Shown piece after piece: positions 20,979 to 30,102 of a stretch of 64,000 nt of DNA. The notes under the pieces are model-generated. The model was not told the origin of the DNA and made no database searches. It worked only from the letters and a program-made list of their open reading frames with translations. How positions within the stretch are numbered: position 1 is the stretch's first letter; every line of letters begins with the position of its first letter. The position numbers and the translations under genes are program-made. Origin of the DNA: Pseudomonadota bacterium (GTDB lineage Bacteria > Pseudomonadota > Gammaproteobacteria > Burkholderiales > Burkholderiaceae_C); contig JADFIG010000007.1 of assembly GCA_022566735.1 (NCBI GenBank), positions 62,001-126,000 of the forward strand, read 5' to 3'.

Positions 20979-20987
20979 ATTTACACT
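20960..20987 (+). promoter_or_regulatory. Possible promoter of the PBP7-type gene
   Basis: TTGATC (20960-20965), a 16-nt spacer and TACACT (20982-20987) precede the GTG start at 21013. The -35 overlaps the leuA terminator stem. The match is moderate, so this is a candidate only. Confidence 0.35.
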
Positions 20988-21012
20988 TCGGTAAGGACGA
21001 AAGGGCTGTACC

Positions 21013-22221
21013 GTGGTTGGCAACAAGCGCAACAAAAATCTTCGCAAGGATGGCTGGTTTCTGGCGGGCGTGACGGCGCTGTCGCTGGCACTGGCCTGGG
21101 CCGCTCCGGCGGAGGCCAGGACCACCCGCAGCAAGGCCGTGGCCACCAAGACCACGGCCCGCAGCGTTGCCAAGCCCACCGTCCGGGTGGCCGCCAAGCC
21201 CGCCGCCGTGGCCAGCAAGTCCAGCCGCAAGGGCCGTGTGCGCTCCGCAGGGGCTTCGGTGGCGCCGGTGGCTGCCGTGGCACGCACCGCGCAGCCGGTC
21301 CAGCCGCTGATGCCGATTTCGGTGAAGGCCTCCACGGCCATCCCGCTCAAGCCCTCGGCCACCGTCGCCGCGGCCTCGGGGGCCACTGGCGCGTCCTTCG
21401 GCCAGATCTACGGCCTGCACCACACGCCCGATCCGCTGGACCTGAAGTCCAGCGTGGCCCTGGTGATGGACCAGGACACCAACGAGGTCGTGCTGGCCAA
21501 GAATTCCGAAGCGGTGCTGCCCATCGCTTCCCTGACCAAGCTGATGACGGCCGCCATCATCGTCGAGTCGCGTCTGCCCATGGACGAGGCCATCACCGTC
21601 ACCAGCGACGATGTCGACACCGAGAAGAACAGCAGCTCGCGCCTGAACGTGGGCGCGACCCTCAGCCGCGGCGAGTTGCTGCACCTGGCGCTGATGTCGT
21701 CCGAGAACCGCGCTGCGCACGCCCTGGGCCGCACCTTCCCCGGCGGCATGCAGGCGTTCGTGGCCGCGATGAATGCCAAGGCGCGTGGCCTGGGCATGAG
21801 CGACACCCGCTATGTGGACCCGACCGGCCTGAACAGCAACAACCAGTCCAGTGCGCGCGACCTCGCCGTGCTGGTCAAGGCCGCTTACCAGCAGCCGCTC
21901 ATCCGCGAGCTGTCGACCTCGCCGGAGCACGCCGTGCGCCTGGGCAACCGCCAGGTCCAGTTCCGCAACACCAACAGCCTGGTGCGCAGCCCGGCCTGGG
22001 ACATCGGCCTGCAAAAGACGGGCTACATCGTCGAAGCCGGCCGTTGCCTGGTCATGCAGGCCAGCATGGTGGGGCGCAAGTACATCATGATCTTCCTGGA
22101 TTCGGCCGGGAAGTACTCGCGCCAGGCCGACGCCGAGCGCGTGCGCCGCTGGCTGGAGCGGGCCTCCCACAAGGGCGCCATGACCTCGACGGGCCTGGAA
22201 GGCATCGACGTCACCTCCTGA
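21013..22221 (+). CDS. pbpG: D-alanyl-D-alanine endopeptidase, PBP7 type (S11)
   Basis: A 402-residue low-molecular-weight penicillin-binding protein. After a signal peptide (cut near PAEA, residue 35) comes a basic Ala/Lys/Ser-rich segment to about residue 125 that is absent from E. coli PBP7. The S11 domain has all three motifs: S173-LTK, S230-EN and KTG (335-337). It cleaves D-Ala-mDAP cross-links in the periplasm. The start is GTG 21013, with AAGGA and AAAGGG upstream; no ATG fits the signal peptide. It is flanked by terminators, so it is monocistronic. Confidence 0.92.
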   Translation: MVGNKRNKNLRKDGWFLAGVTALSLALAWAAPAEARTTRSKAVATKTTARSVAKPTVRVAAKPAAVASKSSRKGRVRSAGASVAPVAAVARTAQPVQPLMPISVKASTAIPLKPSATVAAASGATGASFGQIYGLHHTPDPLDLKSSVALVMDQDTNEVVLAKNSEAVLPIASLTKLMTAAIIVESRLPMDEAITVTSDDVDTEKNSSSRLNVGATLSRGELLHLALMSSENRAAHALGRTFPGGMQAFVAAMNAKARGLGMSDTRYVDPTGLNSNNQSSARDLAVLVKAAYQQPLIRELSTSPEHAVRLGNRQVQFRNTNSLVRSPAWDIGLQKTGYIVEAGRCLVMQASMVGRKYIMIFLDSAGKYSRQADAERVRRWLERASHKGAMTSTGLEGIDVTS

Positions 22222-22257
22222 CACGGGGCTGCCCTGGCTGGCAGGCCCATGCAAGCA

Positions 22258-22292
22258 AAGCGCCTTGAGGCTCTCGCCTCAGGCGCTTTTTT
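22258..22292 (+). terminator. Terminator after pbpG
   Basis: AAGCGCCTTGAGG and CCTCAGGCGCTT form a 12-bp stem with one bulged T, followed by TTTTTT. It lies between pbpG and the convergent IclR gene. Confidence 0.88.
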
Positions 22293-22326
22293 CATGCCCC
22301 CATGCCCGCCCGGGCGCTGAAGGGGC

Positions 22327-23082
22327 TCAGGCCGAGGCGGCGTGTTGCCAGCCCAGCAGGCCCGACACCCGCTGGGCGCTGAGCTTGAGCGCGTCCTGCC
22401 ATTCGGCGGGCACGCTTTGCAGGTGCGACACGTTCAGCGCCAGGCTGGCCACCACGCCCCCGAGGTCGTCGTGGACGGGGGTGACGATGACCTGCAGCTG
22501 CGGGTCGGCGCTTTCGCTGTCCATGGCCAGGCCGCTCTGGCGGATCTGACCGAGTTCGGCTTGCAGCTGCTCGTAGCGGGTGCCTTGCGCGGTGCTCAGG
22601 GCGCGCAGCACCCCGGCCGACTCATTGAGCAGCAGCACCTTGCCGGCCGCGCAGCCCGTCAGCGGCAGGCGCAGGCCCATCACGCGGGTGACCTGCACGC
22701 CGGAGCGCTCGGTGACGGTGCGCTCGACGCACAGGGCCTCGTCTTCGTGGCGCACGAACAGCGAAACCGGGTGGCCGGTCAGGCGGTGCAGTTCCTGCAT
22801 GGGGCGCACGGCCAGCTCGCGCACGTCCAGGCGCGACTTCACCAGGTTGCCCAGGGTCAGCAGGCGGATGCCCAGGCGGTAGGCGCCGGGGCCGGAGCGC
22901 TCGACCAGGCCGCCGACGGCCAGGTCGTTGAGGATGCGGTGGGCGGTGGAGGGGTGCAGGCCGGTCTGCTCGCTGATGGATTTCAGCGACACCGCGTCCC
23001 CCTCGTGCGCGAGCGTGTCCAGCAGAGAGAACATGCGGCCGATCACCTGGATGGAGGTGTTGTCTGGTTTGGTATCGCTCAT
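22327..23082 (-). CDS. IclR-family transcriptional regulator
   Basis: A 251-residue regulator with an N-terminal winged HTH (about residues 10-75; SLKSISEQTGLHPSTAHRILNDL) and a C-terminal GAF-like effector domain (about 90-245; RLPLTGCAAGKVLLL). ATG 23082 has GGAG just upstream; the longer frame has no better start. IclR proteins usually control neighbouring catabolic genes, but none is adjacent: pbpG converges on it and a TIGR03790 gene diverges. The nearest divergent promoter region (23083-23204) is therefore the likely target. The effector is unknown. Confidence 0.9.
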   Translation of the reverse strand: MSDTKPDNTSIQVIGRMFSLLDTLAHEGDAVSLKSISEQTGLHPSTAHRILNDLAVGGLVERSGPGAYRLGIRLLTLGNLVKSRLDVRELAVRPMQELHRLTGHPVSLFVRHEDEALCVERTVTERSGVQVTRVMGLRLPLTGCAAGKVLLLNESAGVLRALSTAQGTRYEQLQAELGQIRQSGLAMDSESADPQLQVIVTPVHDDLGGVVASLALNVSHLQSVPAEWQDALKLSAQRVSGLLGWQHAASA

Positions 23083-23204
23083 CGGTTTTTCTCCGCGGAA
23101 ACGGCTTTTCGGAAAGTGAGATTCATGAGCAATCGGCGAAATAATCGGCCGCTTGAGCGTTGATCGTGCGCTTGGCCGTGTGTTTTTTGGCATCTGATAC
23201 CGCA

Positions 23205-24515
23205 ATGCACATTTTTGAATCTCTGAAGGGCCCTTTGACCCGTCTGGAGGGCTGGGGCCGTCTCGGCGGTCTGCGCCGCATGGCCCGCTGGAGCGCGGCC
23301 TGTCTGACGTTTGCCGGTGCTGCCATGTCGGCCCAGGCCCAGCCGGAGGCCGTCGCGTCGTCTCCGGCCACGGGTGGCGCCGCGGTCACCTCGGCGCTTG
23401 CGGGCAGCGCGCCTTCGCAGCGCCACTGGATGAGCGTGCCACGCGTGGTGGGCCGCATCACCGCCCAGAACCTTGGCCTGGTCATCAACCAGGACGATCC
23501 GTACTCCGTGCAGGTGGGCGAGTACTACGCACGCGCCCGACGCATCCCCGAGCAGCACATCCTGCGTGTGAGCCTGCCGGTCAAGTCGGCGCTGACGCCC
23601 CAGGAGTTCGAGGAGTTCAACAAGCGCGTCCAGGCCTTCTATGGCGATCAGGTCCACGGCCTGGCGCTGGCCTGGCGCATGCCCTATGGCGTGGATTGCC
23701 AGAGCATCACCGGCGCCCTGGCCATGGGCTTCGATCCCAAGCTGTGCGCGGCGAACTGCGGGCCGGCGAAGGCGTCGCCGTACTTCGGCAGCCGCTCGTC
23801 ACAGCCCTTCAAGGACCACGGCATGCGCCTGGGCATGCTGCTGGCCGCGCGTGACGTCGACACAGCCAGGGCCCTGATCGATCGCGGCGTGAAGGCCGAT
23901 GGCAGCCTGGGCTTGCGCGGCGCCCCGCCGGTGGGTGCGCACTTCGTCATCACCTCCGACAGCGTGCGCAGCGTGCGCCAGATGTTCTACCCGCCGCCCA
24001 CGCAGGTGGCTCGCCTGGGGCTGGATGTGCAGATCGACCGCACGGATGCCCTGAAAGGCGTGGACCGCGTGCTGCTGTACATGACGGGCAAGGCCAATGT
24101 GGACTGGCTGGACAAGGTGGGCTTCGTGCCGGGGGCCCTGGCGGACCACCTGACCTCGTTCGGCGGCATCATCGACAAGCCCCATGGGCAGATGACGGTG
24201 CTGTCCTGGATCCAGGCCGGAGCGACCGCCACCTACGGCACGGTCAGCGAGCCTTGTGCCCACTGGCAGAAGTTCCCGCACCCCCAGGCCTTGCTGTTGT
24301 TCTACTCCCAGGGCGCGACCGCCCTGGAGGCCTACTGGAAGAGTGTGTTGTGGCCCTCGCAAGGGATCTTCGTGGGGGAGCCCCTGGCGGCGCCTTACGC
24401 GCGGGACACCCTCCGCGACAGCCCCCCCGCGCCCCGCGAGGCCCCCCGTGAGCCAGCCCAGGACGTGTCAAGCCAGGTGGTGATGAACGGCATCGGCCGC
24501 CTGCTGCCGCGTTGA
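23205..24515 (+). CDS. TIGR03790-family secreted protein
   Basis: A 436-residue protein matching the uncharacterised TIGR03790 family through LGLVINQDDPYSVQVGEYY, RIPEQHILRV, GLALAWRMPYGVDC and SYFGSRS-like segments. The N-terminal signal segment ends near AMSAQAQ. The start is uncertain: ATG 23205 (used), ATG 23280 directly before the hydrophobic segment, or an upstream TTG at 23160. The family is scattered in Proteobacteria and Acidobacteria and has no known function. It diverges from the IclR regulator, which may control it, and converges with the squalene-synthase-like gene. Confidence 0.75.
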   Translation: MHIFESLKGPLTRLEGWGRLGGLRRMARWSAACLTFAGAAMSAQAQPEAVASSPATGGAAVTSALAGSAPSQRHWMSVPRVVGRITAQNLGLVINQDDPYSVQVGEYYARARRIPEQHILRVSLPVKSALTPQEFEEFNKRVQAFYGDQVHGLALAWRMPYGVDCQSITGALAMGFDPKLCAANCGPAKASPYFGSRSSQPFKDHGMRLGMLLAARDVDTARALIDRGVKADGSLGLRGAPPVGAHFVITSDSVRSVRQMFYPPPTQVARLGLDVQIDRTDALKGVDRVLLYMTGKANVDWLDKVGFVPGALADHLTSFGGIIDKPHGQMTVLSWIQAGATATYGTVSEPCAHWQKFPHPQALLLFYSQGATALEAYWKSVLWPSQGIFVGEPLAAPYARDTLRDSPPAPREAPREPAQDVSSQVVMNGIGRLLPR

Positions 24516-24543
24516 GGCTCGGCAGCTCCCGGCACCGGCCACC

Positions 24544-25476
24544 TCAGCGCAGCCAGCCCCAGCGCACCTGCTGGGCCATCCAGCTTTTGCGCAGCGGCGT
24601 GAGCACGATGCGCTGGTGCAGCACCGTCTCGCCCCCCGCGTGCACGGCCTCGGCCAGCGCCAGCGAGGTGTGGGCGAGGTAGACGAGCGGACGCAGGGCC
24701 TGGCGCTCGGCCGGAGGCAGGGCGCGCACCGCGTCCAGCGCCTGCAGCAGGGTGGCGCGCGCGCGCTGGTGCAGGGTCGCCAGCAGGCCCGGCCAGCCCG
24801 CGGGCATGGGCGACTCCGGCCGGCTGAGCTGGTGGGCGCGCACGTCGTGCGATTGCAGCAGGTCGATGCCGACCATGATCCAGCCCGCCCTGGCGTCCTG
24901 GCCCAGGCGTGCCAGCTGGTGGGCTTGTCGCAGGCCCAGTCCGAGCAGAGACGCCGCGGTGACGGCCGCCTCGCTGCGCGCGCCCAACAGCCGGGCCGCG
25001 ACCCTGCAGGCGCCGCCGGTGGTCTGCTGCATGTGCTGCTGCAGGCTGGCGTCGTCCATCCAGCGGGTCTGGTGCACGAGTTGCAGCAGGCCGTCGAGTT
25101 GCTGTTGCCACCAGGGCCAGTGCGCCTCCCCCATCGCCTCGCGCGTCGCCGAGGGCAGGCTCAGCCAGGCCTGGGTGAGGGGGTGGCGGGCACGGCCCTG
25201 GGCGGTTTCGGCGATTTCCTGGCGCCACCAGCCCAGCTTGGCTTCGGCCACGCCCGGATCTCGGACGTCCATCGGGATGCGGCTGACCTCGTGCCACCAG
25301 CGCACCCAGAGGTGCAGGGCAGGGCGCCGCGCGGCAGGCGTCAGGCGCAGGGCGTGGTACAGGCTGGTGCCTGCGCGAGGCACGTCCATGGCGATCTGTG
25401 GGGCCAGCGGTGCGGGCGGTGCCTCGGTGGCAGGGGTGGGGGCCGAGGTCTGGCCGGGAGCGGAAGGTGTGGACAT
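24544..25476 (-). CDS. Squalene/phytoene synthase-family protein with degenerate active site
   Basis: A 310-residue all-helical protein of the trans-isoprenyl diphosphate synthase head-to-head class. AKLGWWRQEI, HPLTQAW and the helix spacing match the family, and TPLRKSW near the end fits too. The two aspartate-rich motifs that bind Mg-diphosphate are not intact: the first region reads RWWHEVSRIPMDVRD and the second GIDLLQSHDVR. It may therefore not be a synthase. ATG 25476 is used, but the frame opens upstream (TTG 25506) and an internal ATG at 25389 begins the conserved part. There are no hopanoid or carotenoid genes nearby. Confidence 0.7.
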   Translation of the reverse strand: MSTPSAPGQTSAPTPATEAPPAPLAPQIAMDVPRAGTSLYHALRLTPAARRPALHLWVRWWHEVSRIPMDVRDPGVAEAKLGWWRQEIAETAQGRARHPLTQAWLSLPSATREAMGEAHWPWWQQQLDGLLQLVHQTRWMDDASLQQHMQQTTGGACRVAARLLGARSEAAVTAASLLGLGLRQAHQLARLGQDARAGWIMVGIDLLQSHDVRAHQLSRPESPMPAGWPGLLATLHQRARATLLQALDAVRALPPAERQALRPLVYLAHTSLALAEAVHAGGETVLHQRIVLTPLRKSWMAQQVRWGWLR

Positions 25477-25540
25477 CGACGAGGAGGTGACAGCGCAGGG
25501 CGCCAAAGCGACATTCTCTCAAGATGTCTGATTGGCCGAA

Positions 25541-25570
25541 TTGACAGATGGGGAGCGGCCTGCCTACATT
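25541..25570 (+). promoter_or_regulatory. Promoter of the RND efflux operon
   Basis: A consensus -35 TTGACA (25541-25546), an 18-nt spacer and -10 TACATT (25565-25570) predict a start near 25577, inside the palindrome described next. It lies 65 nt from the divergent squalene-synthase-family start. Confidence 0.7.
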
Positions 25571-25588
25571 ACTGACCCGCGGGTCAGT
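25571..25588 (+). promoter_or_regulatory. 18-bp perfect palindrome, likely TetR-type operator
   Basis: ACTGACCCGCGGGTCAGT is a perfect 9+9 inverted repeat directly abutting the -10 box and covering the expected transcription start. The position suits a repressor that blocks RNA polymerase. TetR/AcrR repressors of RND pumps commonly use such sites. No tetR gene lies beside it, so the regulator must be encoded elsewhere. Confidence 0.65.
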
Positions 25589-25620
25589 TGATGCGGACCC
25601 CCACCCATCACCTGACCACG

Positions 25621-26754
25621 ATGAACACTTTGCGCCGGCCCCCCACCCCCCTGTTCCTGACCTGCTTCCTGGCTGTCGCTGCGGCCCTCACGCTGGCCGC
25701 ATGTGGCCAGCGTGCCGAGACGGCCCCGGTCGTGCGTTCGGTGCGCACCGTGGTCGTGGACAACGGCCAGGGCAGCCACCAGCGTGAGTTCGCGGGCGAG
25801 GTCCGCGCCCGCACCGAGTCACGTCTGGGCTTCCGCGTGGGTGGCAAGGTCACCCGCCGCCTGGTGGAGCTGGGCCAGCGCGTGCAAGCCGGCCAGGCCC
25901 TGGCGCAACTGGACCCCCAGGACCTGAAGCTGGGCGAAGACGCCGCCCGCGCCGGCCTGGCGTCTGCCGAGGCGCAGGCCACCCAGGCCACCGCCGACCT
26001 CCAGCGTTTCAAGGAATTGCGCGCCCAAGGCTTCATCAGCGAGGCCGAACTGGAGCGCCGCAGCACCAGCGAGCGTGCCGCCCAGGCCGCCTTGCGCCAG
26101 GCCCGCGCCCAGGCCGGCGTCCAGTCCAACCAGGCCAGCTACGCCGTGCTGACGGCCACGGCCGCCGGGGTCATCACCTCGGTGGACGTCGAGCCCGGCC
26201 AGGTCGTGGGCGCAGGCCAGCCCGTGCTGACCCTGGCCCACGACGGGGCCCGCGATGCGGTGTTCGCCGTGCCGGAAGACCTGGGTGGCGTGCTGCGTCC
26301 GCTGGCTGGCAAGGCCGGTGCCGTGCAGGTGCGTCGCTGGGGCAGTGCGGAGTGGGTGAACGCCACCGTGCGCGAAGTCGCTGCGGCCACCGACCCGCTC
26401 ACCCGCACCTACCTGGCCAAGGCCGACGTGAGCCAGGCCGGCTTCGAACTGGGCCAGACCGCCGCGGTGCAACTGCGCGTGCCCACCCGGGTGGCCTCGG
26501 GCGTGCCCGTGCCACTGCAGGCGGTCGTCGAGCGTGAGGGCAAGTCCGTCGTCTGGCTGCTCGATCCGCGCAGCATGACCGTGCAGCCCCAGCCCGTGCT
26601 CACCGGCGATGTGCTGGGCAATGTCGTGCTGGTGGCCAAGGGGCTGCAGCCGGGACAGGAGGTCGTCACGGCCGGCACCCATGTGCTGCAACCCGGCCAG
26701 AAGGTCCGGCGTTACCAGCCTGCGGCTTCGGCAGCGTCCGCCCCCCGTTCCTGA
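25621..26754 (+). CDS. RND efflux periplasmic adaptor (membrane fusion) lipoprotein
   Basis: A 377-residue adaptor. The signal peptide ends in LTLAAC (Cys28), so it is a lipoprotein. The order is a barrel-sandwich lipoyl half (SRLGFRVGGKVTRRLVELGQRVQAGQ), a helical hairpin (about 95-150), the second lipoyl half (TATAAGVITSVDVEPGQVV), then beta-barrel and membrane-proximal domains ending KGLQPGQEVVTAG. ATG 25621 gives a good signal peptide and leaves the operator outside the gene; ATG 25591 in the same frame is possible. It couples the inner membrane pump to an outer membrane channel. No channel gene is in this operon. Confidence 0.9.
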   Translation: MNTLRRPPTPLFLTCFLAVAAALTLAACGQRAETAPVVRSVRTVVVDNGQGSHQREFAGEVRARTESRLGFRVGGKVTRRLVELGQRVQAGQALAQLDPQDLKLGEDAARAGLASAEAQATQATADLQRFKELRAQGFISEAELERRSTSERAAQAALRQARAQAGVQSNQASYAVLTATAAGVITSVDVEPGQVVGAGQPVLTLAHDGARDAVFAVPEDLGGVLRPLAGKAGAVQVRRWGSAEWVNATVREVAAATDPLTRTYLAKADVSQAGFELGQTAAVQLRVPTRVASGVPVPLQAVVEREGKSVVWLLDPRSMTVQPQPVLTGDVLGNVVLVAKGLQPGQEVVTAGTHVLQPGQKVRRYQPAASAASAPRS

Positions 26755-26796
26755 TCCCGCTCGCGGATCCCCACCCGATCACGTCAGGAGCAGGCG

Positions 26797-29700
26797 GTGA
26801 GTCACCCCGATCCCCATTCGTCCCCATCGTCTTCCAGCGGCGCGCAGGTCCAGTGGCCTCAGCCGCAGCGCTTCAACATCTCCCGCTGGGCGCTGGAGCA
26901 CCCGGCGCTGACGCGCTACCTCATGGTGGTGCTGATGCTGCTGGGCGCCGCATCGTATTTCCAGCTGGGCCAGGACGAGGACCCGCCCTTTGCCTTTCGT
27001 GTCATGGTGGTGCGCGCCTACTGGCCCGGCACCACGGCGCAGCAGATGGCCGAGCAGGTCACCGACAAGATCGAGCGCACCTTGCAGGAGGTGCCTTACG
27101 CCGACCGCATCCAGTCCTACACCAAGCCGGGCGAGTCCTTCTCGCTGATGGTGGTCAAGGACCACTCGCCGCCCAAGGAAATTCCCAACCTCTGGTACCA
27201 GGTGCGCAAGAAGATCGGTGACATGCGCGCCACCTTGCCGCAGGGCGTCATCGGGCCGTTCTTCAACGACGAGTTCGGCGATGTCTATGGCTCCATCTAC
27301 GCCCTGTCGGCCGATGGCTTCAGCGAGGAAGAGCTGCGCCAGTTCGCCGAGAAGGTCCGCTCCGACATGTTGCGCGTGCCCAGCGTGGCCAAGGTGGAGC
27401 TGTTCGGCGTGCAGCCCGAGAAAATCTACGTCGAGATCCCGCAGCGCCGCCTGGCCCAGCTGGGCATCGACATGAACCAGGTGATTGCCCAGCTCAATGC
27501 GCAGAACGCCATCGAAGGCGCGGGCGTCTTCAGCAACGAGCGCGGCACCGTGCAGATGCGCGTCAACGGCGCGTTCAACTCGGTGGAGCAACTGCGCGTG
27601 CTGCCCATCCGCGTCGTCAACCCGGCCAATGGCCAGGCCCGCAGCCTCAAGCTCGGTGACATCGCCACCATCCGCCGCGCCTACCAGGACCCGCCGACCA
27701 CCAAGGTGCGCCACCAGGGCAAGCAGGTGATCGCGCTGGGCGTGTCCATGGCCAAGGGCGGCGACATCATCGCGCTGGGCAAGAACCTCGGCCAGGTGGC
27801 CGCGCAGGTCCGCGCCGAGCTGCCGGCGGGCGTCGAGCTCGACCAGATCCAGGACCAGCCGCAGGCCGTCTCGCACTCGGTGGGCGAGTTCGTCAAGGTG
27901 CTCATCGAGGCCGTGGTGGTCGTGCTGGCCGTCAGCTTCGTCAGCCTGGGCCTGCACACCCGGCCGTTGCGCCTGGACGTCTGGCCCGGCCTGGTCGTGG
28001 CCATCACCATCCCGCTGGTGCTGGCCGTGACCTTCCTGGTCATGTACTACGCCAACGTGGGCCTGCACAAGATCTCGCTGGGGGCCTTGATCATCGCCCT
28101 GGGCCTGCTGGTGGACGACGCCATCATCGCCGTCGAGATGATGGTGCACAAGCTGGAGGAGGGCTACGACAAGGTCCGTGCGGCCACCGCGGCCTACGAC
28201 CTCACGGCCATCCCCATGCTGACAGGCACGCTCATCACGGCCGCCGGCTTCCTGCCCATCGGCATGGCGCGCTCGGCCACCGGGGAGTACACCTTCGCCA
28301 TCTTCGCCGTCACGGCGGCGGCCTTGCTGATTTCGTGGCTGGTGTCGGTCTACTTCGTGCCCTACCTGGGCCTCTTGCTGCTGCGCACCCAACCCAAGGT
28401 GACGCACGGTGAAGCGGCGGACCTGTACGACACCCCGTTCTACAACCGCTTCAAGGCCCTGGTCGGCTGGTGCGTGGCCCACCGCTGGGCCACCATCGGC
28501 CTGACCCTGCTGGCCTTGACGCTGGGTGTGGTCGGCATGGGCAAGGTGCAGCAGCAGTTCTTCCCGGACTCCAGTCGCCCCGAGATCATCGTCGACCTCT
28601 GGCAACCCGAGGGCACCAGCTTCTACGCCAGCGAGGACGTGGCCAAGCGCTTCGAGGCCCGCCTGATGAAGGAGCCTGGCGTGAAGACGGTGAGCACCTG
28701 GGTCGGCTCCGGTCTGCCGCGCTTCTACCTGCCCATGGACCAGATCTTCCCGCAGAGCAACGTCAGCCAGGTCGTGGTCGTGCCCGAGAGCAACGAGGTC
28801 CGCGAACGCCTGCGCAAGGCGCTGCCCGCGCTGCTGGCCACCGAGTTCCCCGAGGTGCGCTCCCGCGTCAAGCTGCTGCCCAACGGACCGCCCGTGCCCT
28901 ACCCGGTGCAATTCCGCATCGTGGGTGACGACGTCGAGACCCTGCGCCAGATCGCCGCACAGGCCAAGGGCCTGATGCGCGCCCATCCCGACATGCAGGG
29001 CGTCAACGACAACTGGAACGAGCACGTCCGCGCCGTGCGCCTGGACATCGACCAGGACAAGGCCCGCGCGCTGGGCGTGAGCTCGCAGTCCATCGCCCAG
29101 GCCAGCCGCATCGTCACCTCCGGCTCGACCCTGGCGCAGTACCGCGAGGGCGATCGCCTCATCGACATCGACTTCCGCGCGCCGCTGCCCGAGCGCCAGA
29201 CGCTCGAAGCCCTGGACAACGCCTACGTGCCCACGGCCTCCGGACGCATGATCCCGGTGCTTCAGGTGGCCAGGCCCAGCCTGGTGTGGGAGCCCGGCGT
29301 GCTGTGGCGTGAAGGCCGCCACTTCGCGGTGACGGTGCAGGGCGATGTGCGAGAAGGCGTGCAGGGTCCCACCGTCAGCAAGGCGCTGTGGCCGCAGATG
29401 CAGGCCCTGGAGGCCAGGCTGCCGCCGGGCTACCGCATCCAGCTGGCCGGCACCGCCGAGGAAAGCTCGAAGGGGCAGGGCTCCATCTTCGCCAACCTGC
29501 CGGTGATGCTGTTCATCATCTTCACCTTGCTGATGCTGCAGCTGCAGAGCTTCTCGCGCGCCATGCTGGTCTTCCTGACCGGCCCCATGGGCATCGCCGG
29601 CGTGGCCATGGCCCTGCTGGCGCTGGACCGCCCCTTCGGTTTCGTGGCGCTGCTGGGCGTCATCGCCCTGATGGGCATGATCATGCGCAACTCCGTCATC

Positions 29701-29958
29701 CTGATCGACCAGATCGAGCAGGACCGCGCCCGCGGCGCCCCCGCCTGGGACGCCATCATCGGCGCGGCCGTGCGGCGTTTCCGGCCCATCGTGCTGACGG
29801 CCGCCGCCGCCGTGCTGGCCATGATCCCGCTGAGCCGCAGCGTGTTCTGGGGCCCGATGGCCGTGGCCATCATGGGCGGCCTGATCGTCGCCACCGCGCT
29901 GACGCTGCTGGCCCTGCCGGCCATGTATGCGGCCTGGTTCCGGGTTCGCAGGCCATGA
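26797..29958 (+). CDS. RND-family efflux permease (AcrB/HAE1-like)
   Basis: A 1053-residue inner membrane pump of standard RND length with the usual twelve-helix, two-large-loop layout. The proton-relay pair Asp440-Asp441 sits in GLLVDDAIIAVE. At the TM10 position where AcrB has lysine the sequence reads MIMRNSVILID (Arg964), a variant also seen in other RND subgroups. GTG 26797 follows AGGAG at 26787-26790. It lies 42 nt after the adaptor and is co-transcribed under the palindrome operator. Substrate drugs cannot be predicted. Confidence 0.94.
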   Translation: MSHPDPHSSPSSSSGAQVQWPQPQRFNISRWALEHPALTRYLMVVLMLLGAASYFQLGQDEDPPFAFRVMVVRAYWPGTTAQQMAEQVTDKIERTLQEVPYADRIQSYTKPGESFSLMVVKDHSPPKEIPNLWYQVRKKIGDMRATLPQGVIGPFFNDEFGDVYGSIYALSADGFSEEELRQFAEKVRSDMLRVPSVAKVELFGVQPEKIYVEIPQRRLAQLGIDMNQVIAQLNAQNAIEGAGVFSNERGTVQMRVNGAFNSVEQLRVLPIRVVNPANGQARSLKLGDIATIRRAYQDPPTTKVRHQGKQVIALGVSMAKGGDIIALGKNLGQVAAQVRAELPAGVELDQIQDQPQAVSHSVGEFVKVLIEAVVVVLAVSFVSLGLHTRPLRLDVWPGLVVAITIPLVLAVTFLVMYYANVGLHKISLGALIIALGLLVDDAIIAVEMMVHKLEEGYDKVRAATAAYDLTAIPMLTGTLITAAGFLPIGMARSATGEYTFAIFAVTAAALLISWLVSVYFVPYLGLLLLRTQPKVTHGEAADLYDTPFYNRFKALVGWCVAHRWATIGLTLLALTLGVVGMGKVQQQFFPDSSRPEIIVDLWQPEGTSFYASEDVAKRFEARLMKEPGVKTVSTWVGSGLPRFYLPMDQIFPQSNVSQVVVVPESNEVRERLRKALPALLATEFPEVRSRVKLLPNGPPVPYPVQFRIVGDDVETLRQIAAQAKGLMRAHPDMQGVNDNWNEHVRAVRLDIDQDKARALGVSSQSIAQASRIVTSGSTLAQYREGDRLIDIDFRAPLPERQTLEALDNAYVPTASGRMIPVLQVARPSLVWEPGVLWREGRHFAVTVQGDVREGVQGPTVSKALWPQMQALEARLPPGYRIQLAGTAEESSKGQGSIFANLPVMLFIIFTLLMLQLQSFSRAMLVFLTGPMGIAGVAMALLALDRPFGFVALLGVIALMGMIMRNSVILIDQIEQDRARGAPAWDAIIGAAVRRFRPIVLTAAAAVLAMIPLSRSVFWGPMAVAIMGGLIVATALTLLALPAMYAAWFRVRRP

Positions 29959-30053
29959 GCCGGTGATCCCCCGGCCTGATTTGGCGGGATCCCCCGGGGC
30001 AAACCGACGCATTGCCGCGGTAGAATCCTGGGTTCCGACCGAATCAGCCAGTT

Positions 30054-30093
30054 CGGTGGCCATGGATTGACAAACTGGCCGCCGGGCTTTTTT
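30054..30093 (+). terminator. Probable terminator of the RND operon
   Basis: CGGTGGCC (30054-30061) pairs with GGCCGCCG (30077-30084), one G-T wobble, followed by GGC and TTTTTT (30088-30093). The 15-nt loop is large. It lies just before tRNA-Leu. Confidence 0.45.
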
Positions 30094-30102
30094 CAGTCTG
30101 CT

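Noticed and set aside
26779..30063. A 1094-codon minus-strand open frame opposite the RND permease
   Set aside because: His/Gly/Gln-rich translation without domains is the mirror of a GC-rich gene; the plus strand encodes a clear RND pump.
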